DNA of 64,000 nt from Vallitalea okinawensis (GCF_002964605.1 NZ_PQDH01000001.1:124001-188000), one strand, 5' to 3'; counted from the first letter of the stretch, positions 17,953 to 26,929 are shown. A program made the numbers and translations. The notes: generated by a model from the sequence alone, not told the origin.

Positions 17953-19299
17953 TTATATCGTCATCATTCTACTCATCATCCCATTTACATGACGATAAAA
18001 ACGTTTCTTCATGATGATCAATAAAAGAATCTGATTAAACATTAATCCTAAATAGACACTGGTCAGCACTTCACTTGGGAAACAACTCAATAATCGAATA
18101 ACTACAATGGTCAATAAACTACTCACCGTCGTTCCAATGAAAACCCATTTCTCATCACCTATACCTTGTAATCCAGCCTGATAGATATGCTGTAAGTTTG
18201 TTAATCCATAAACTGAACAAGCTAATATTAAATAATCTGAGGCATTCTCCACCAAGCTACTATCGTCAGTAAAAAGCTGCAGGATAAGATTTTGCTGCCA
18301 TACAATCAACATACCAAGGATTAGTCCTATGCTAATTGATATAGCTAAGCAAATTTTGGGAATCACCTTGACCAAAGTAATATCTTTTCTATGTTCACTT
18401 ACTTTTGTCATAGCTACAGAGCCGAAGGCATACATGGGCATTAATTGAAGGCTGAATACATTGAATAATAATGAATAGGTTGATAAAGCCACTACACCAT
18501 TTGAGGCTAATATTCTGTTCAAAACGATGGTAAAAAAGGTGTACTCCATCAACTCTTGAGCCATCAATGCTGGTGCTATATGGAAAAGACTTTTAAGATA
18601 CACCAGGAATACCTTTATACTACTGCAAGCATTTTGAATAATCCCAGTACGCTTAATGGCTGGAATCATGATTAGCAAGTTGATACTGATTGATACAATA
18701 GACGCTATACCAGCACCCCTAACACCTAAAGGCTCTAGACCAAACTTCCCAAATATCAAGATATAGTCTAAAATTAGATTACATAAACTAGCTACTAAAT
18801 TACCCAAGAAAATATACTTGGTTCTGTTCATAATCTTTAGAAAAGCTGAGAAAGTGAAGATAAGCATATTCAAACCTATTGACAAGGAAAAAATAGATAG
18901 ATAGGATGTGGCTTTAATCAGTAATGTCTCAGATATTCCAAACAATACTTCAATGATGCTTTCTCCAAATATAAAACATATACCAAAGCTCGTTAATCCA
19001 CAGAGTAAACTTATGGTAATACTAACCCAAAAGAGATGATTAAGACCTTGCTCATCCTTCTCACCCTTTAATTTGGCTCCTTGTATGTTAAAGGCAACAG
19101 CGCTCATCCCTAGTACACCCGTTATGCTATTGATGACTGCTCCAATTAATCCCACTGCTCCAAAAGCTTCAATGGATATATGTCCAACCATCGCTTGATC
19201 AACTAAGGTAATAATCGTTGCTGTTAAAGTATTAAGAACCAGAGGCAATCCCATCTGTAAAACTTCTTTTATTAAATTTTTGTGGCCTTTTATGGTCAC
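17953..19299 (-). CDS. MATE-family efflux transporter
   Basis: A 448-residue protein with about 12 membrane segments in two homologous halves, the MATE layout. The opening PLVLNTLTATIITLVDQAMVGH is a clear MATE TM1 motif. It exports drugs or metabolites with H+ or Na+. The likely start is GTG at 19299, eight bases after GGGAG; the upstream in-frame TTG at 19305 is too close. The ribosome site lies in one arm of a 12-bp hairpin (19310-19342), so initiation may be structure-controlled. Confidence 0.88.
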   Translation of the reverse strand: MTIKGHKNLIKEVLQMGLPLVLNTLTATIITLVDQAMVGHISIEAFGAVGLIGAVINSITGVLGMSAVAFNIQGAKLKGEKDEQGLNHLFWVSITISLLCGLTSFGICFIFGESIIEVLFGISETLLIKATSYLSIFSLSIGLNMLIFTFSAFLKIMNRTKYIFLGNLVASLCNLILDYILIFGKFGLEPLGVRGAGIASIVSISINLLIMIPAIKRTGIIQNACSSIKVFLVYLKSLFHIAPALMAQELMEYTFFTIVLNRILASNGVVALSTYSLLFNVFSLQLMPMYAFGSVAMTKVSEHRKDITLVKVIPKICLAISISIGLILGMLIVWQQNLILQLFTDDSSLVENASDYLILACSVYGLTNLQHIYQAGLQGIGDEKWVFIGTTVSSLLTIVVIRLLSCFPSEVLTSVYLGLMFNQILLLIIMKKRFYRHVNGMMSRMMTI

Positions 19300-19309
19300 T
19301 ATCAAAACT

Positions 19310-19342
19310 CCCTTCTTATTTGTAATAACTAAATAAGAAGGG
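19310..19342 (-). promoter_or_regulatory. Perfect 12-bp inverted repeat covering the MATE ribosome binding site
   Basis: CCCTTCTTATTT (19310-19321) pairs with AAATAAGAAGGG (19331-19342), loop 9 nt. In the mRNA the 3' arm contains the AAGAAGGG part of the ribosome site. There is no T-run, so a terminator is unlikely. It is either an RNA switch that hides the site or a palindromic operator for a drug-sensing repressor. Confidence 0.55.
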
Positions 19343-19407
19343 TATTAAAATCCGCATATACCATTTTGATGCCTCCTATTTTCTTTATTGATATGTATAC
19401 CATCATT

Positions 19408-19809
19408 CTACTTCGTAAACAACTCCGCGAACATATGGAGTTGTGTGAATAAGTAAAAGAGAATTGGAATACCAAAAACAAAGATCAGTATCCATACCAT
19501 GAATTTCTTTCTTCTATCAAACATAGCCTTATGCTCTGAGTCATCTTCTTGTAAATTCAATGCATCAATAATATGATTCAATTCCTCTTCATTGTATTGC
19601 ATATCAATGATGTTTTTTGCTTCTACATAATCAGATTCACGAATAATAACATCATAGCCAGAGATGGATTTATTCATATAAACATGTCCTGCATCCCCCG
19701 GGCTCTTCGTTAAAACCACAGTTGGTATACCAAAGGACTCTAATCGAGCTTTTATGATATTGGCTTCATTCATATCCGATACAGTCATTAACACTTTTTT
19801 ATCTTCCAT
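19408..19809 (-). CDS. DUF2007-like small protein with C-terminal membrane anchor
   Basis: A 133-residue protein. Residues 1-70 resemble the putative signal-transducing DUF2007 fold (beta-alpha-beta with VSDMNEANIIKARLESFGIPTVV and an EAKNIID helix). A C-terminal hydrophobic segment (about 105-127) would anchor it in the membrane. The ATG at 19809 is eight bases from GGGAG; the in-frame ATG 18 bp earlier lacks a site. It lies upstream of the MATE gene on the same strand with a 108-bp gap. No function is known. Confidence 0.75.
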   Translation of the reverse strand: MEDKKVLMTVSDMNEANIIKARLESFGIPTVVLTKSPGDAGHVYMNKSISGYDVIIRESDYVEAKNIIDMQYNEEELNHIIDALNLQEDDSEHKAMFDRRKKFMVWILIFVFGIPILFYLFTQLHMFAELFTK

Positions 19810-19974
19810 CTCATTCTCTCCCATCATCTGTGAAACATCATTTCATGATGATTTACTGTATTATTATGACTATTATAACACACATTATTAATCATTACCA
19901 TTTTCAACAATTAGATGAATGGTTTATCAAAAGTAGCTCCCATACGTCTTTGACATTAACTTGTACGTTAGAAA

Positions 19975-19995
19975 AGGAGTGCTCCATACACTCCT
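19975..19995 (-). terminator. Terminator overlapping the aldo/keto reductase stop
   Basis: A 7-bp stem AGGAGTG/CACTCCT with a 7-nt loop is followed by TTTTC on the minus strand. One arm overlaps the last stop-codon bases of the reductase gene. Confidence 0.75.
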
Positions 19996-20818
19996 AAAAA
20001 TTAATACTATCTGGATCTGGTCCAATTCTCTTACTAATATTTAATTCTCCTATACGTTTCATATCCTCATCACTTATTACAAAATCATATATCTCTGCAT
20101 TAGACTTAATACGTTCAGGTCTTGTAGATTTAGGTATTGTTACAACACCCATTTGTAAATCCCACCGCAAAGCTATTTGTGCTATGGTCTTATTATATTT
20201 TTCAGATAACTCTTTCATCAATGGAATGTCAAAAATCTTCCCTTGCATCAATGGTCCCCAGGCTTCAAGCTGAATTTTATGAAGTTGACAGAACTCATGA
20301 ACTTCCTTTTGAATAAACCAAGGATGATATTCAACTTGATTAACAGCAGGTTTGATATTTGTATAAGCCATTAAATCCTCAAGATGATACATTTTAAAGT
20401 TACTTACGCCAAGAACCTTAATAACTTTTTCATCGTATAATCTCTCCATAGCTTTCCAAGTTTCAATATTAAAAGGTTTGGGCCAATGAATTAAGTACAT
20501 ATCAAGATAATCCGTATCTAATTTCTTCAGTGTCTTTTCAAAAGCTCTTAATGTAGAGTCGTACCCTTGATCACTGTTCCATAATTTACTTACCAAAAAA
20601 ATATCTTCTCTTTTTACTGAACTTTCTTTTATACCCTTACCAACTGCTAACTCATTACCATAGATTGATGCAGTATCAATGTGTCTATAACCTATATCTA
20701 AAGCATAACTAACAGCTTGAATACACTCTTTTTCATCTGTTACTTTGAAGGTTCCTAACCCAAAACTTGGCATTTTCACCCCATTATTAAGTATTACTTT
20801 CTCACCTAATGGTTGCAT
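19994..20818 (-). CDS. Aldo/keto reductase
   Basis: A 274-residue NADPH-dependent TIM-barrel reductase. The catalytic tetrad is visible: Asp and Tyr in DTASIYGNE, Lys in LVSKLW and His in YLIHWPKP. The cofactor-binding C-terminal IPKSTRPERIKSNAEI stretch is also present. It reduces aldehydes or ketones in the cytoplasm; the substrate is unknown. The ATG at 20818 (not the one six bases upstream) has correct spacing to AGAGG. It is divergent from an AraC regulator that may control it. Confidence 0.93.
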   Translation of the reverse strand: MQPLGEKVILNNGVKMPSFGLGTFKVTDEKECIQAVSYALDIGYRHIDTASIYGNELAVGKGIKESSVKREDIFLVSKLWNSDQGYDSTLRAFEKTLKKLDTDYLDMYLIHWPKPFNIETWKAMERLYDEKVIKVLGVSNFKMYHLEDLMAYTNIKPAVNQVEYHPWFIQKEVHEFCQLHKIQLEAWGPLMQGKIFDIPLMKELSEKYNKTIAQIALRWDLQMGVVTIPKSTRPERIKSNAEIYDFVISDEDMKRIGELNISKRIGPDPDSINF

Positions 20819-20880
20819 AATCATTCACCTCTTTATATTCTTTGTTAATCCCTATCTATGATTACAATTTATTAATAATC

Positions 20881-20908
20881 ATTATAACATAATAACCACT
20901 ATTATCAA
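20881..20908 (-). promoter_or_regulatory. Sigma-A promoter of the aldo/keto reductase
   Basis: On the minus strand TTGATA (20903-20908), a 16-bp spacer and TATAAT (20881-20886) lie about 60 bp before the start codon. Confidence 0.7.
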
Positions 20909-21060
20909 GTAGCAATTTTAGCTGATTCAAATCACATTACTACTTTATATGTTTCTCTTTCATATTTATTTTCAATCTCCTAAATATTTATAACTTATTA
21001 TTTTTTATTATTCTATGATAAAATAGTTATAAAGTTATTATTTTATGACGGGGGAAAAGT

Positions 21061-21975
21061 ATGGTATTCTTTGATTACAGTGATCAAGAGCTATCTATAA
21101 TAAAGAAAAATCTAAATAAAATTATTTTTGATGATGTGGTTATTAATGACGCTAAGATAAAAATATTAGGTATTCACTTTAACTATTTTGAGGGAGAGCT
21201 CTACATTAAAAAGCATCGCCATTCCTTTTTTGAATACAGTTATGCAATAAGAAATAATATGACTATTACGGCTAATAGCAAAGAATTTCGAGTTAAGGAA
21301 GGTCAGTTTTATATGCTGCCCAAAGGTGTTTATCATACACATCATGTAGCTGAAAATTGCACTTATAATGCTATATCTATCCGATGGGAATTCAGTCGAA
21401 GTGAAAAAAAAGATATCCATAAAAATTGGTTTAGAAAAATCAATAATTTTGAAAAAGCATCCTCAAGACCTGTATCGGACAATGGTCAAGTTCATCTTGC
21501 CATTAAGAATTTATTAGAATTGGCTAGAAATAATCAAACTGAACTTGAGTTGAAACTCAGTTTCTGCCAGCTGTTATTAAGTATACTTAATTTTTACATG
21601 AATGACGACTCTCAATCCAACATAGAAGAAGATCACTTAACGGTTGATCATAACGTAGTGAATATGGCTTTAGATTTTATCGATACTAATTATCAAACCA
21701 TTAATGTTCATGACGTAGCCGATTCCGTCTATTTAAGCTATAGCCATTTATCCCGATTATTTAATAAGTATATCCATAAGACTATCAATACGTGCATAAC
21801 GGAAGCAAAATTGAAACAAGCCCAAATTTTATTAATGACTACTAATAAAACAATAACTCAAATAGCTTGGGAAGTAGGCTTTAAGAATGAAAATTATTTT
21901 TCCAAAGTTTTTAGAAATTATTATGGTCTATTGCCACGAGATATGCAAAAAAATAAAACTGAATTAAATGAGTAG
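21061..21975 (+). CDS. AraC-family transcriptional regulator with cupin sensor domain
   Basis: A 304-residue regulator. Residues about 40-125 look like an AraC-type cupin (KKHRHSFFEYSYA, then a GQFYMLPKGVYHTHH strand pair). The C-terminal 100 residues form two helix-turn-helices (VADSVYLSYSHLSRLFNKY and ITQIAWEVGFKNENYFSKVFRNYYG). A GGGGGA site precedes the ATG. It is followed after a terminator by two UroD-family genes on the same strand and faces an aldo/keto reductase; either may be its target. Confidence 0.9.
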   Translation: MVFFDYSDQELSIIKKNLNKIIFDDVVINDAKIKILGIHFNYFEGELYIKKHRHSFFEYSYAIRNNMTITANSKEFRVKEGQFYMLPKGVYHTHHVAENCTYNAISIRWEFSRSEKKDIHKNWFRKINNFEKASSRPVSDNGQVHLAIKNLLELARNNQTELELKLSFCQLLLSILNFYMNDDSQSNIEEDHLTVDHNVVNMALDFIDTNYQTINVHDVADSVYLSYSHLSRLFNKYIHKTINTCITEAKLKQAQILLMTTNKTITQIAWEVGFKNENYFSKVFRNYYGLLPRDMQKNKTELNE

Positions 21976-21983
21976 TAATAACC

Positions 21984-22007
21984 GCTTCCTTCATGGGAGC
22001 TTTTTTT
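21984..22007 (+). terminator. Terminator after the AraC regulator
   Basis: A 6-bp stem (GCTTCC with GGGAGC, one G-U) and a 5-nt loop are followed by seven T. It separates the regulator from the UroD-family genes. Confidence 0.75.
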
Positions 22008-22125
22008 GTACTAATATGCAATTTTTTTACTCTTATATGATAGTTTTTTGCTCAATAAAAAATTTTATTTATTTATAATAATAATTATTGGAAGTAGATT
22101 TTTAAGTTGCAGAGGGGGAGTTATT

Positions 22126-23244
22126 ATGAATATAAGGGAAAGAGTTTTATCAGTACTCAATCATAAAAAACCAGATGTAGTTCCTTGGCTAGGTGATTTA
22201 GCATATTGGATAGCTTATTTAAATGACGATCATTTGATGCCAAAAAAATATCAAACAAATGATTCATTTACAGATAAAGACTTAATAGAACTTCATAAAG
22301 ATCTTAGCGTTGGATTTTATCTACAAGGCTATTTTCCATTTGAAACAAAGTATGATGGTGTTAAAGTTAGTCATACATCAAAAGATAACCTCATGATAAC
22401 TGAATATGAAACACCTTATGGTACATTAAGAGAGGTTAATGAATACATGACAAAGAGTTATTGCTGGGCTATTAAAGAACATCTAATAAAAAATCATCTA
22501 GATTTAAAGGCCTTTGAGTATTTGTATGAAAGTATATATTATAAACCCAGCCATGATCTTGTTAAAAAAAGGAGTCGTGTAATAGGTAATCAAGGTATCC
22601 ATTTGTGTTATCAACCTAAAAGTCCTTTTATGGAAATGGTAGCCTTACGCGCAGGTATTGAATCTGTTATCTATATGCAGTTAGATGCACCGGATCAATT
22701 TGACACCTTAATGAAATCAATGGAGAGAAAACATGATGAGGCTGCTAAAATTACTCTGCAATCATCTAATGAATGCATCATGATACCTGAAAATATATCT
22801 TCAGAAGTAGTAGGTAAGACAAATTTTGAAAAATATATGCGTGATTATCATGAAAAATGGGTTACAAAAATAAAAGAGGCTGGTAAATTTTCATTTGTTC
22901 ACCTTGATGGAACTATGAAAGGTTTAATCAGTGAATTATCTTCAACAGGATTTACTGTTTTAGAAGCGTTAACACCAGCTCCTGTTGGTGATATTCCCAT
23001 TGAAGATCTGCATAATTGGGTTGAGAATGAGACCATCATATGGGGTGGCTTGCCAGGTGTATACTTCACTGATCATATTGGTGACCAAGAATTTGATGAA
23101 TATGTCATACGAGTATTAGATGTCATGAAAAAAGAACCTCGATACGTTTTGGGGGTTGCTGATGAAGTGCCTCCCCATGCAAGTTTTGAAAGAATTAAGC
23201 GTGTAAGTGAACTAGTCAATAAGTATGGTAAATACAATGATTAA
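22126..23244 (+). CDS. Uroporphyrinogen decarboxylase-family protein, probable corrinoid methyltransferase type
   Basis: A 372-residue TIM-barrel protein of the UroD/MtaA/CmuA superfamily. It starts with the usual NIRERVLSVLNHKKPDVVPW opening and has a late FVHLDGTMKGLISELSSTG segment and an IIWGGLPG strand. The ATG at 22126 has a GAGGGGGAG site; an in-frame extension upstream to 22048 has none and looks non-coding. Lone UroD-family proteins in Clostridia that are not in heme operons usually move methyl groups via corrinoids rather than make heme. No corrinoid protein gene is adjacent. It forms a pair with the next gene. Confidence 0.82.
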   Translation: MNIRERVLSVLNHKKPDVVPWLGDLAYWIAYLNDDHLMPKKYQTNDSFTDKDLIELHKDLSVGFYLQGYFPFETKYDGVKVSHTSKDNLMITEYETPYGTLREVNEYMTKSYCWAIKEHLIKNHLDLKAFEYLYESIYYKPSHDLVKKRSRVIGNQGIHLCYQPKSPFMEMVALRAGIESVIYMQLDAPDQFDTLMKSMERKHDEAAKITLQSSNECIMIPENISSEVVGKTNFEKYMRDYHEKWVTKIKEAGKFSFVHLDGTMKGLISELSSTGFTVLEALTPAPVGDIPIEDLHNWVENETIIWGGLPGVYFTDHIGDQEFDEYVIRVLDVMKKEPRYVLGVADEVPPHASFERIKRVSELVNKYGKYND

Positions 23245-23304
23245 AAATTATCATGTATTCAAATAGGTATTAAAATCTTTATTAATTATTGTGGAGGAAT
23301 GATT

Positions 23305-24318
23305 ATGCTAAATTCTAGAGAACTGGTTTATAAGACATTAAACTTTGAAAATCCCATAAGAGCACCTCGTCAATTATGGAAACTCCCTTGGGCAGATGAT
23401 CATTATCCAGAGGAGGTCAAAAGAATTGAAGAAGATTTTCCAACAGATTTTGATGGACCTCCAGGATATCACGAAAAACAGCCTCACACTGAAGGTAATC
23501 CTTATGAGATTGGAGAATATGTTGATGAATGGGGTTGCAAATTCATTAATAAACAGAAAGGAATTATTGGTGAAGTAAAAGAACCCTTAGTCAAAGAAGA
23601 TGACTGGGCAGATGCAAAGCATATTAACATACCTGAAGAATGGCTTACCATTAATCAAGATAAAATCAATGCTTATTGTAATAAATCCAGTAAATTCTTA
23701 ATGGCTGGTTGTTGCCCTAGACCTTTTGAGAGATTGCAATTCATACGTGGTACAGAAAATCTATACATAGATCTCATGATGCGACCAAAAAAAATGTTTG
23801 GCTTTATAGAAGAAATGCATGATTTCTATTGTAGGCTGTTAACCAAATGGGCTCAAACCGATGTAGATGCATTAAGCATTATGGATGATTGGGGGGCACA
23901 AAACAGCTTACTAATTAATCCTAAGATGTGGGTGGAAATCTTTAAACCCTTGTACAAAGACTATATTGATATCGCTCATCAACACGGCAAGAAAATATTC
24001 ATGCACTCTGATGGCTACATTTTAGATATCTATCCTCATTTAATTGATCTGGGGTTGGATGCCATTAACTCACAGATTTTTTGTATGGGTATTGATCAAC
24101 TTAAACAATTTAAAGGTCATATCACATTTTGGGGTGAAATGGATCGTCAATACCTTCTTGCACGTGGTACTACACAAGAAGTAGAAGAAGCTGTTACAGA
24201 AATTAAAGAAAAACTATGGCATAACGGGGGCTGTATTGCTCAGTTAGAATTTGGAGCTGGAGCAAAACCTGAGAATGTTTACACAACATACGATACATGG
24301 AATAAATTATTTAAATAA
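23305..24318 (+). CDS. Uroporphyrinogen decarboxylase-family protein, second of a pair
   Basis: A 337-residue UroD-superfamily TIM barrel, related to but clearly different from the neighbour at 22126-23244. It shows a NSRELVYKTLNFENP opening, a MMRPKKMFGFIEEMHDFY helix, a DWGAQNSLLINPKMWVE strand-loop and a FMHSDGYILDIYP segment, a His-containing signature common in MtaA-like methyltransferases. The ATG at 23305 is seven bases after GGAGG; the ATG six bases earlier is too close. The 60-bp spacing suggests co-transcription. Substrate unknown. Confidence 0.82.
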   Translation: MLNSRELVYKTLNFENPIRAPRQLWKLPWADDHYPEEVKRIEEDFPTDFDGPPGYHEKQPHTEGNPYEIGEYVDEWGCKFINKQKGIIGEVKEPLVKEDDWADAKHINIPEEWLTINQDKINAYCNKSSKFLMAGCCPRPFERLQFIRGTENLYIDLMMRPKKMFGFIEEMHDFYCRLLTKWAQTDVDALSIMDDWGAQNSLLINPKMWVEIFKPLYKDYIDIAHQHGKKIFMHSDGYILDIYPHLIDLGLDAINSQIFCMGIDQLKQFKGHITFWGEMDRQYLLARGTTQEVEEAVTEIKEKLWHNGGCIAQLEFGAGAKPENVYTTYDTWNKLFK

Positions 24319-24406
24319 GTGACTGTACACTTTATCACCTGCTTACTGAATCTAATTGTTTATTACACTTTATATACGCTGTTATGTAACTATTATTATC
24401 TAACAA

Positions 24407-24436
24407 TAGGGCTGTCTGAGAATCAATACAGCCCTA
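24407..24436. terminator. Hairpin between the convergent UroD genes and the secretion cluster
   Basis: A 9-bp perfect stem (TAGGGCTGT at 24407-24415 with ACAGCCCTA at 24428-24436) with a 12-nt loop. T-runs are weak on both strands. Its place between convergent units suggests a shared terminator and marks the 3' boundary of the cluster. Confidence 0.65.
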
Positions 24437-24464
24437 CTTAATCACCTATTTGATATCATTAATC

Positions 24465-24812
24465 TTACCTATTAAGAATCATATCTTTATTTGAAGAATT
24501 TAAAGATTCCTCTTTTTTATTAAAACGTTCTTTAGATTGTGTAACTCGAGAAAGCTTTTCGTCTATATAAGTACTATTCCTTTGAAAAATTTCTTTTAAT
24601 ACTTTAGCAGAACTTATTAAGTTATTGATATGTTCTACTGTTGCTTGTTCTCTCTCTCCATCAAACTGAGCCTTAGAATACAAATCATGCAGGGTACTGA
24701 GTTCACTTTGTACTTTCTGGAACCTCTCTTGAAATTTTGACGAATAGGATACATTCTCTTCATAGAGCAGGCTAAGGGATTGAGAATCTAAAATTTTTGT
24801 TTTACCTCCCAT
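24465..24812 (-). CDS. Small all-helical protein, last gene of the secretion cluster
   Basis: A 115-residue hydrophilic protein predicted to be nearly all alpha-helical, with heptad-like stretches around 20-60 and 65-105. It has no signal peptide or membrane segment and no WxG turn. I do not recognise the family. Its size and helical-hairpin look are like the small helical partner proteins found beside T7SS substrates, but it is at the far end from the WXG100 genes. A GGAAGGAG site precedes the ATG, and it starts six bases after the stop of the previous gene. Confidence 0.7.
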   Translation of the reverse strand: MGGKTKILDSQSLSLLYEENVSYSSKFQERFQKVQSELSTLHDLYSKAQFDGEREQATVEHINNLISSAKVLKEIFQRNSTYIDEKLSRVTQSKERFNKKEESLNSSNKDMILNR

Positions 24813-24818
24813 CGTTCA

Positions 24819-25085
24819 TTACTCCTTCCCTCTAGTATTATCATTTTTATACGACCTGAGAGATATCTTGACCTGCTTAGAATCTTCATGTAGTCGATGT
24901 ATATTTTCTCCAATTTCATTCACTGCTGAAACAATTGTTTTGAGAAATGTTAAATCTAGTTTTTCATTTTCCCTATCTACTGTCTCTTTGAATGAAGTGG
25001 TCAAATGACTCAGTTCGTCTAATTCTTCAATAATTACATCCATCTTTTCAAGTTCAATAGCGCAACATAATACTTCTTCTGTCAT
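24819..25085 (-). CDS. Small helical acidic protein, 88 aa
   Basis: An acidic, mostly helical protein without membrane segments. The sequence has two likely helices (about 5-35 and 45-75), giving a helical hairpin of WXG100-like size, but no WxG motif. TAAGGAGG lies close before the ATG. It sits between an unknown 231-aa protein and another small helical protein with gaps of 22 and 6 bp, so the three are almost certainly co-expressed. Function unknown. Confidence 0.7.
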   Translation of the reverse strand: MTEEVLCCAIELEKMDVIIEELDELSHLTTSFKETVDRENEKLDLTFLKTIVSAVNEIGENIHRLHEDSKQVKISLRSYKNDNTRGKE

Positions 25086-25107
25086 TAGGCTTCCTCCTTA
25101 GTAGCTT

Positions 25108-25803
25108 TCAAAAATTAAGCAGCTTTTTCACTTCATCTTTTTCTTCGTCTTCTTGTTGCACGAGAACATCATCATGTTCACTAATCGGGGTAGTTTTTTT
25201 ATGATCAGCATCACTGAAGCGTGTTTCACCTGTAACATGATTATAAATTACACCTTGTGACATCTCTACCCAATCCGAATTCCTGGGAATTTCTTGCTGA
25301 TTAAGTCCTTCATATACTACAGAAGGTTTACTAAGGGGATTGGCTTGTTGGATCAACATACTTCTTTTGGCATATGGTATAGCGGTCATAAAGAAAACTT
25401 CCCACGCCATCTGATATTCTTCTTTAACTGAAAGTGAGAAGGATATACACTGACGTAATTCTTTTGGTTGAGTGATTAATCTCCTTATATCAAGAGCTGC
25501 ACAGATAGCATGTAATACACCACAGCATTCTTCCATATCTCTGTGAATATCACCTTCAACGAGACCAATATAAGGTGCTAAGATGTTAAGGGGTTGAGGT
25601 GCCTTTTCGTAAAACCATTGTATCGTTTCATGGTTTGATTTTGGATCAACTAATGTTATCAGGCTCTCTAATGTATGTTGATCGGCCAGTATCAATGCCT
25701 TATCATAGATACTTCTATGCATATAAAAATAGATATTATCTTCTTGAAGTACTATGGTATTTACTGTTGTTGGCAAATATCTTTCTAAGGACATTACTAA
25801 CAT
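25108..25803 (-). CDS. Unrecognised 231-aa cytoplasmic protein
   Basis: No family recognised. The protein has an alpha/beta N-terminal half without a membrane segment and an ECCGVLHAICAALDIRRL helix near the middle. Its last 50 residues are charged and low in complexity, probably disordered (EEDEVKK). AAAGGAGAT lies well placed before the ATG. It follows the M23 peptidase gene by 28 bp. Its fixed place in the cluster makes it a candidate accessory or chaperone. Confidence 0.7.
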   Translation of the reverse strand: MLVMSLERYLPTTVNTIVLQEDNIYFYMHRSIYDKALILADQHTLESLITLVDPKSNHETIQWFYEKAPQPLNILAPYIGLVEGDIHRDMEECCGVLHAICAALDIRRLITQPKELRQCISFSLSVKEEYQMAWEVFFMTAIPYAKRSMLIQQANPLSKPSVVYEGLNQQEIPRNSDWVEMSQGVIYNHVTGETRFSDADHKKTTPISEHDDVLVQQEDEEKDEVKKLLNF

Positions 25804-25831
25804 GTTTATCTCCTTTCTAGCGAATCAGTTT

Positions 25832-26794
25832 TTATTTGTTCAAAAGTATTGTTGGGTCTACAGGTAACCCATTGATGTACAAACCAAAATGCAGATGAGG
25901 ACCAGTACTTAGCAGACCCGAATTCCCCGAAAAAGCAATAACCTCATATTGTTGCACTACTTGCCCTTCCTCTACCACATAAGAATTCAAATGACCATAC
26001 AGTGTTTTTATACCTTGTCCATGATTGATGATGACATAATAGCCAAGACCTTCATCGAAAGCAGCTTTTTCCACCGTACCGTGAAAACTTGATAAGACTT
26101 CAGTATTCATAGTTGCCACTAAATCTACAGCATTATGATGTTCATTTGCCTCCTTTGTGATGGGATCTAGCCGCCATCCAAAAGGAGATGATATTGTATA
26201 GGTATTATTTAATGGATGTTTCAGATGATCAATATCACCTAATTCAGCATAGGAGGCTGCCATTTCATATCGACCTCTTTGCTCAATTAGTTTTTTTTCT
26301 ACCAGTGAAAGTTGTACTTCGTCAACAGGTTGAATATCATTTTCCACTTGATTTTGGGTCATGTGCTCCTTCCATAACTCTCGATCATTAAGTTTCTTTT
26401 CCAATTGTGTAAAGATGCTTCTATACTTAACATCCAGTTCAAGTAAATAGTCCACATCTTTTTCTCGGTTTAATTCCATTAGCTCTTGTATATTGGCTAA
26501 TTCTAACCTTAATTGTTCAATTTCCTGATCAACCTGATTAACAAAATCTTTATATTGTTGTTGATACAGATCTGAAGCAACACTAAGCATCTTTATGCTA
26601 TTCATATCAATAAGTACATCCGAGTATTCTTTTTGTGCTTTAATCAACCGTTGCTCTTCAATCTCTATACTCTCTGTGGTATCGAATCCATAAATTCTTA
26701 ATAATACAGAAGCATCTTGTGCATGACAGATGGTTGTACAATATACAATTTGAATGATAACAATCATTGACTTTATTATGCTCTTCTTTCTCAT
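25832..26794 (-). CDS. Secreted M23/LytM-family peptidoglycan hydrolase with coiled coil
   Basis: A 320-residue protein counted from the ATG at 26794, which has AAGGTG nine bases upstream and gives a clean signal peptide (RKKSIIKSMIVIIQ, cleavage after CHA). Residues about 40-150 are a coiled coil, and residues about 190-315 form the LytM domain. The zinc motifs are HNAVD (the HxxxD motif) and HLHFG (the HxH motif). It acts on the cell wall, probably as an endopeptidase or an amidase activator. In the pilus block it could open wall for the machine, by analogy with wall hydrolases of other envelope-spanning systems. Confidence 0.88.
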   Translation of the reverse strand: MRKKSIIKSMIVIIQIVYCTTICHAQDASVLLRIYGFDTTESIEIEEQRLIKAQKEYSDVLIDMNSIKMLSVASDLYQQQYKDFVNQVDQEIEQLRLELANIQELMELNREKDVDYLLELDVKYRSIFTQLEKKLNDRELWKEHMTQNQVENDIQPVDEVQLSLVEKKLIEQRGRYEMAASYAELGDIDHLKHPLNNTYTISSPFGWRLDPITKEANEHHNAVDLVATMNTEVLSSFHGTVEKAAFDEGLGYYVIINHGQGIKTLYGHLNSYVVEEGQVVQQYEVIAFSGNSGLLSTGPHLHFGLYINGLPVDPTILLNK

Positions 26795-26863
26795 AAAACG
26801 TATCACCTTTTTAAAAGCAATATTTCTTTCCACCTACTACTGCTTCAAGACTGCCTATCCCTT

Positions 26864-26917
26864 TCTAATGACATAAATCCCTGCTCCCAAACCAAACAAT
26901 CCAATACCTTTCTTCAT
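26864..26917 (-). other. Possible 17-codon leader peptide or remnant ORF
   Basis: An ATG preceded by AAAGGAG at ideal spacing opens a 17-codon ORF beginning MKKGIGLFGLGAG. Deleting one G in the GGGG run near 26879-26882 would extend a hydrophobic Gly-rich helix to 20 residues ending IRKG. It may be a tiny membrane peptide or a decayed gene; the ribosome site is the only real support. Confidence 0.3.
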
Positions 26918-26929
26918 CTTACACTCCTT

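Noticed and set aside
22048-22125. N-terminal extension of the UroD-family protein
   Set aside because: The 26 extra residues are an AT-rich leader translation; the ATG at 22126 has the strong ribosome site and matches the family start.
26864-26917. 17-codon ORF with good ribosome site
   Set aside because: Too short to claim as a gene; kept only as a low-confidence feature. It is not long enough to show coding signal.
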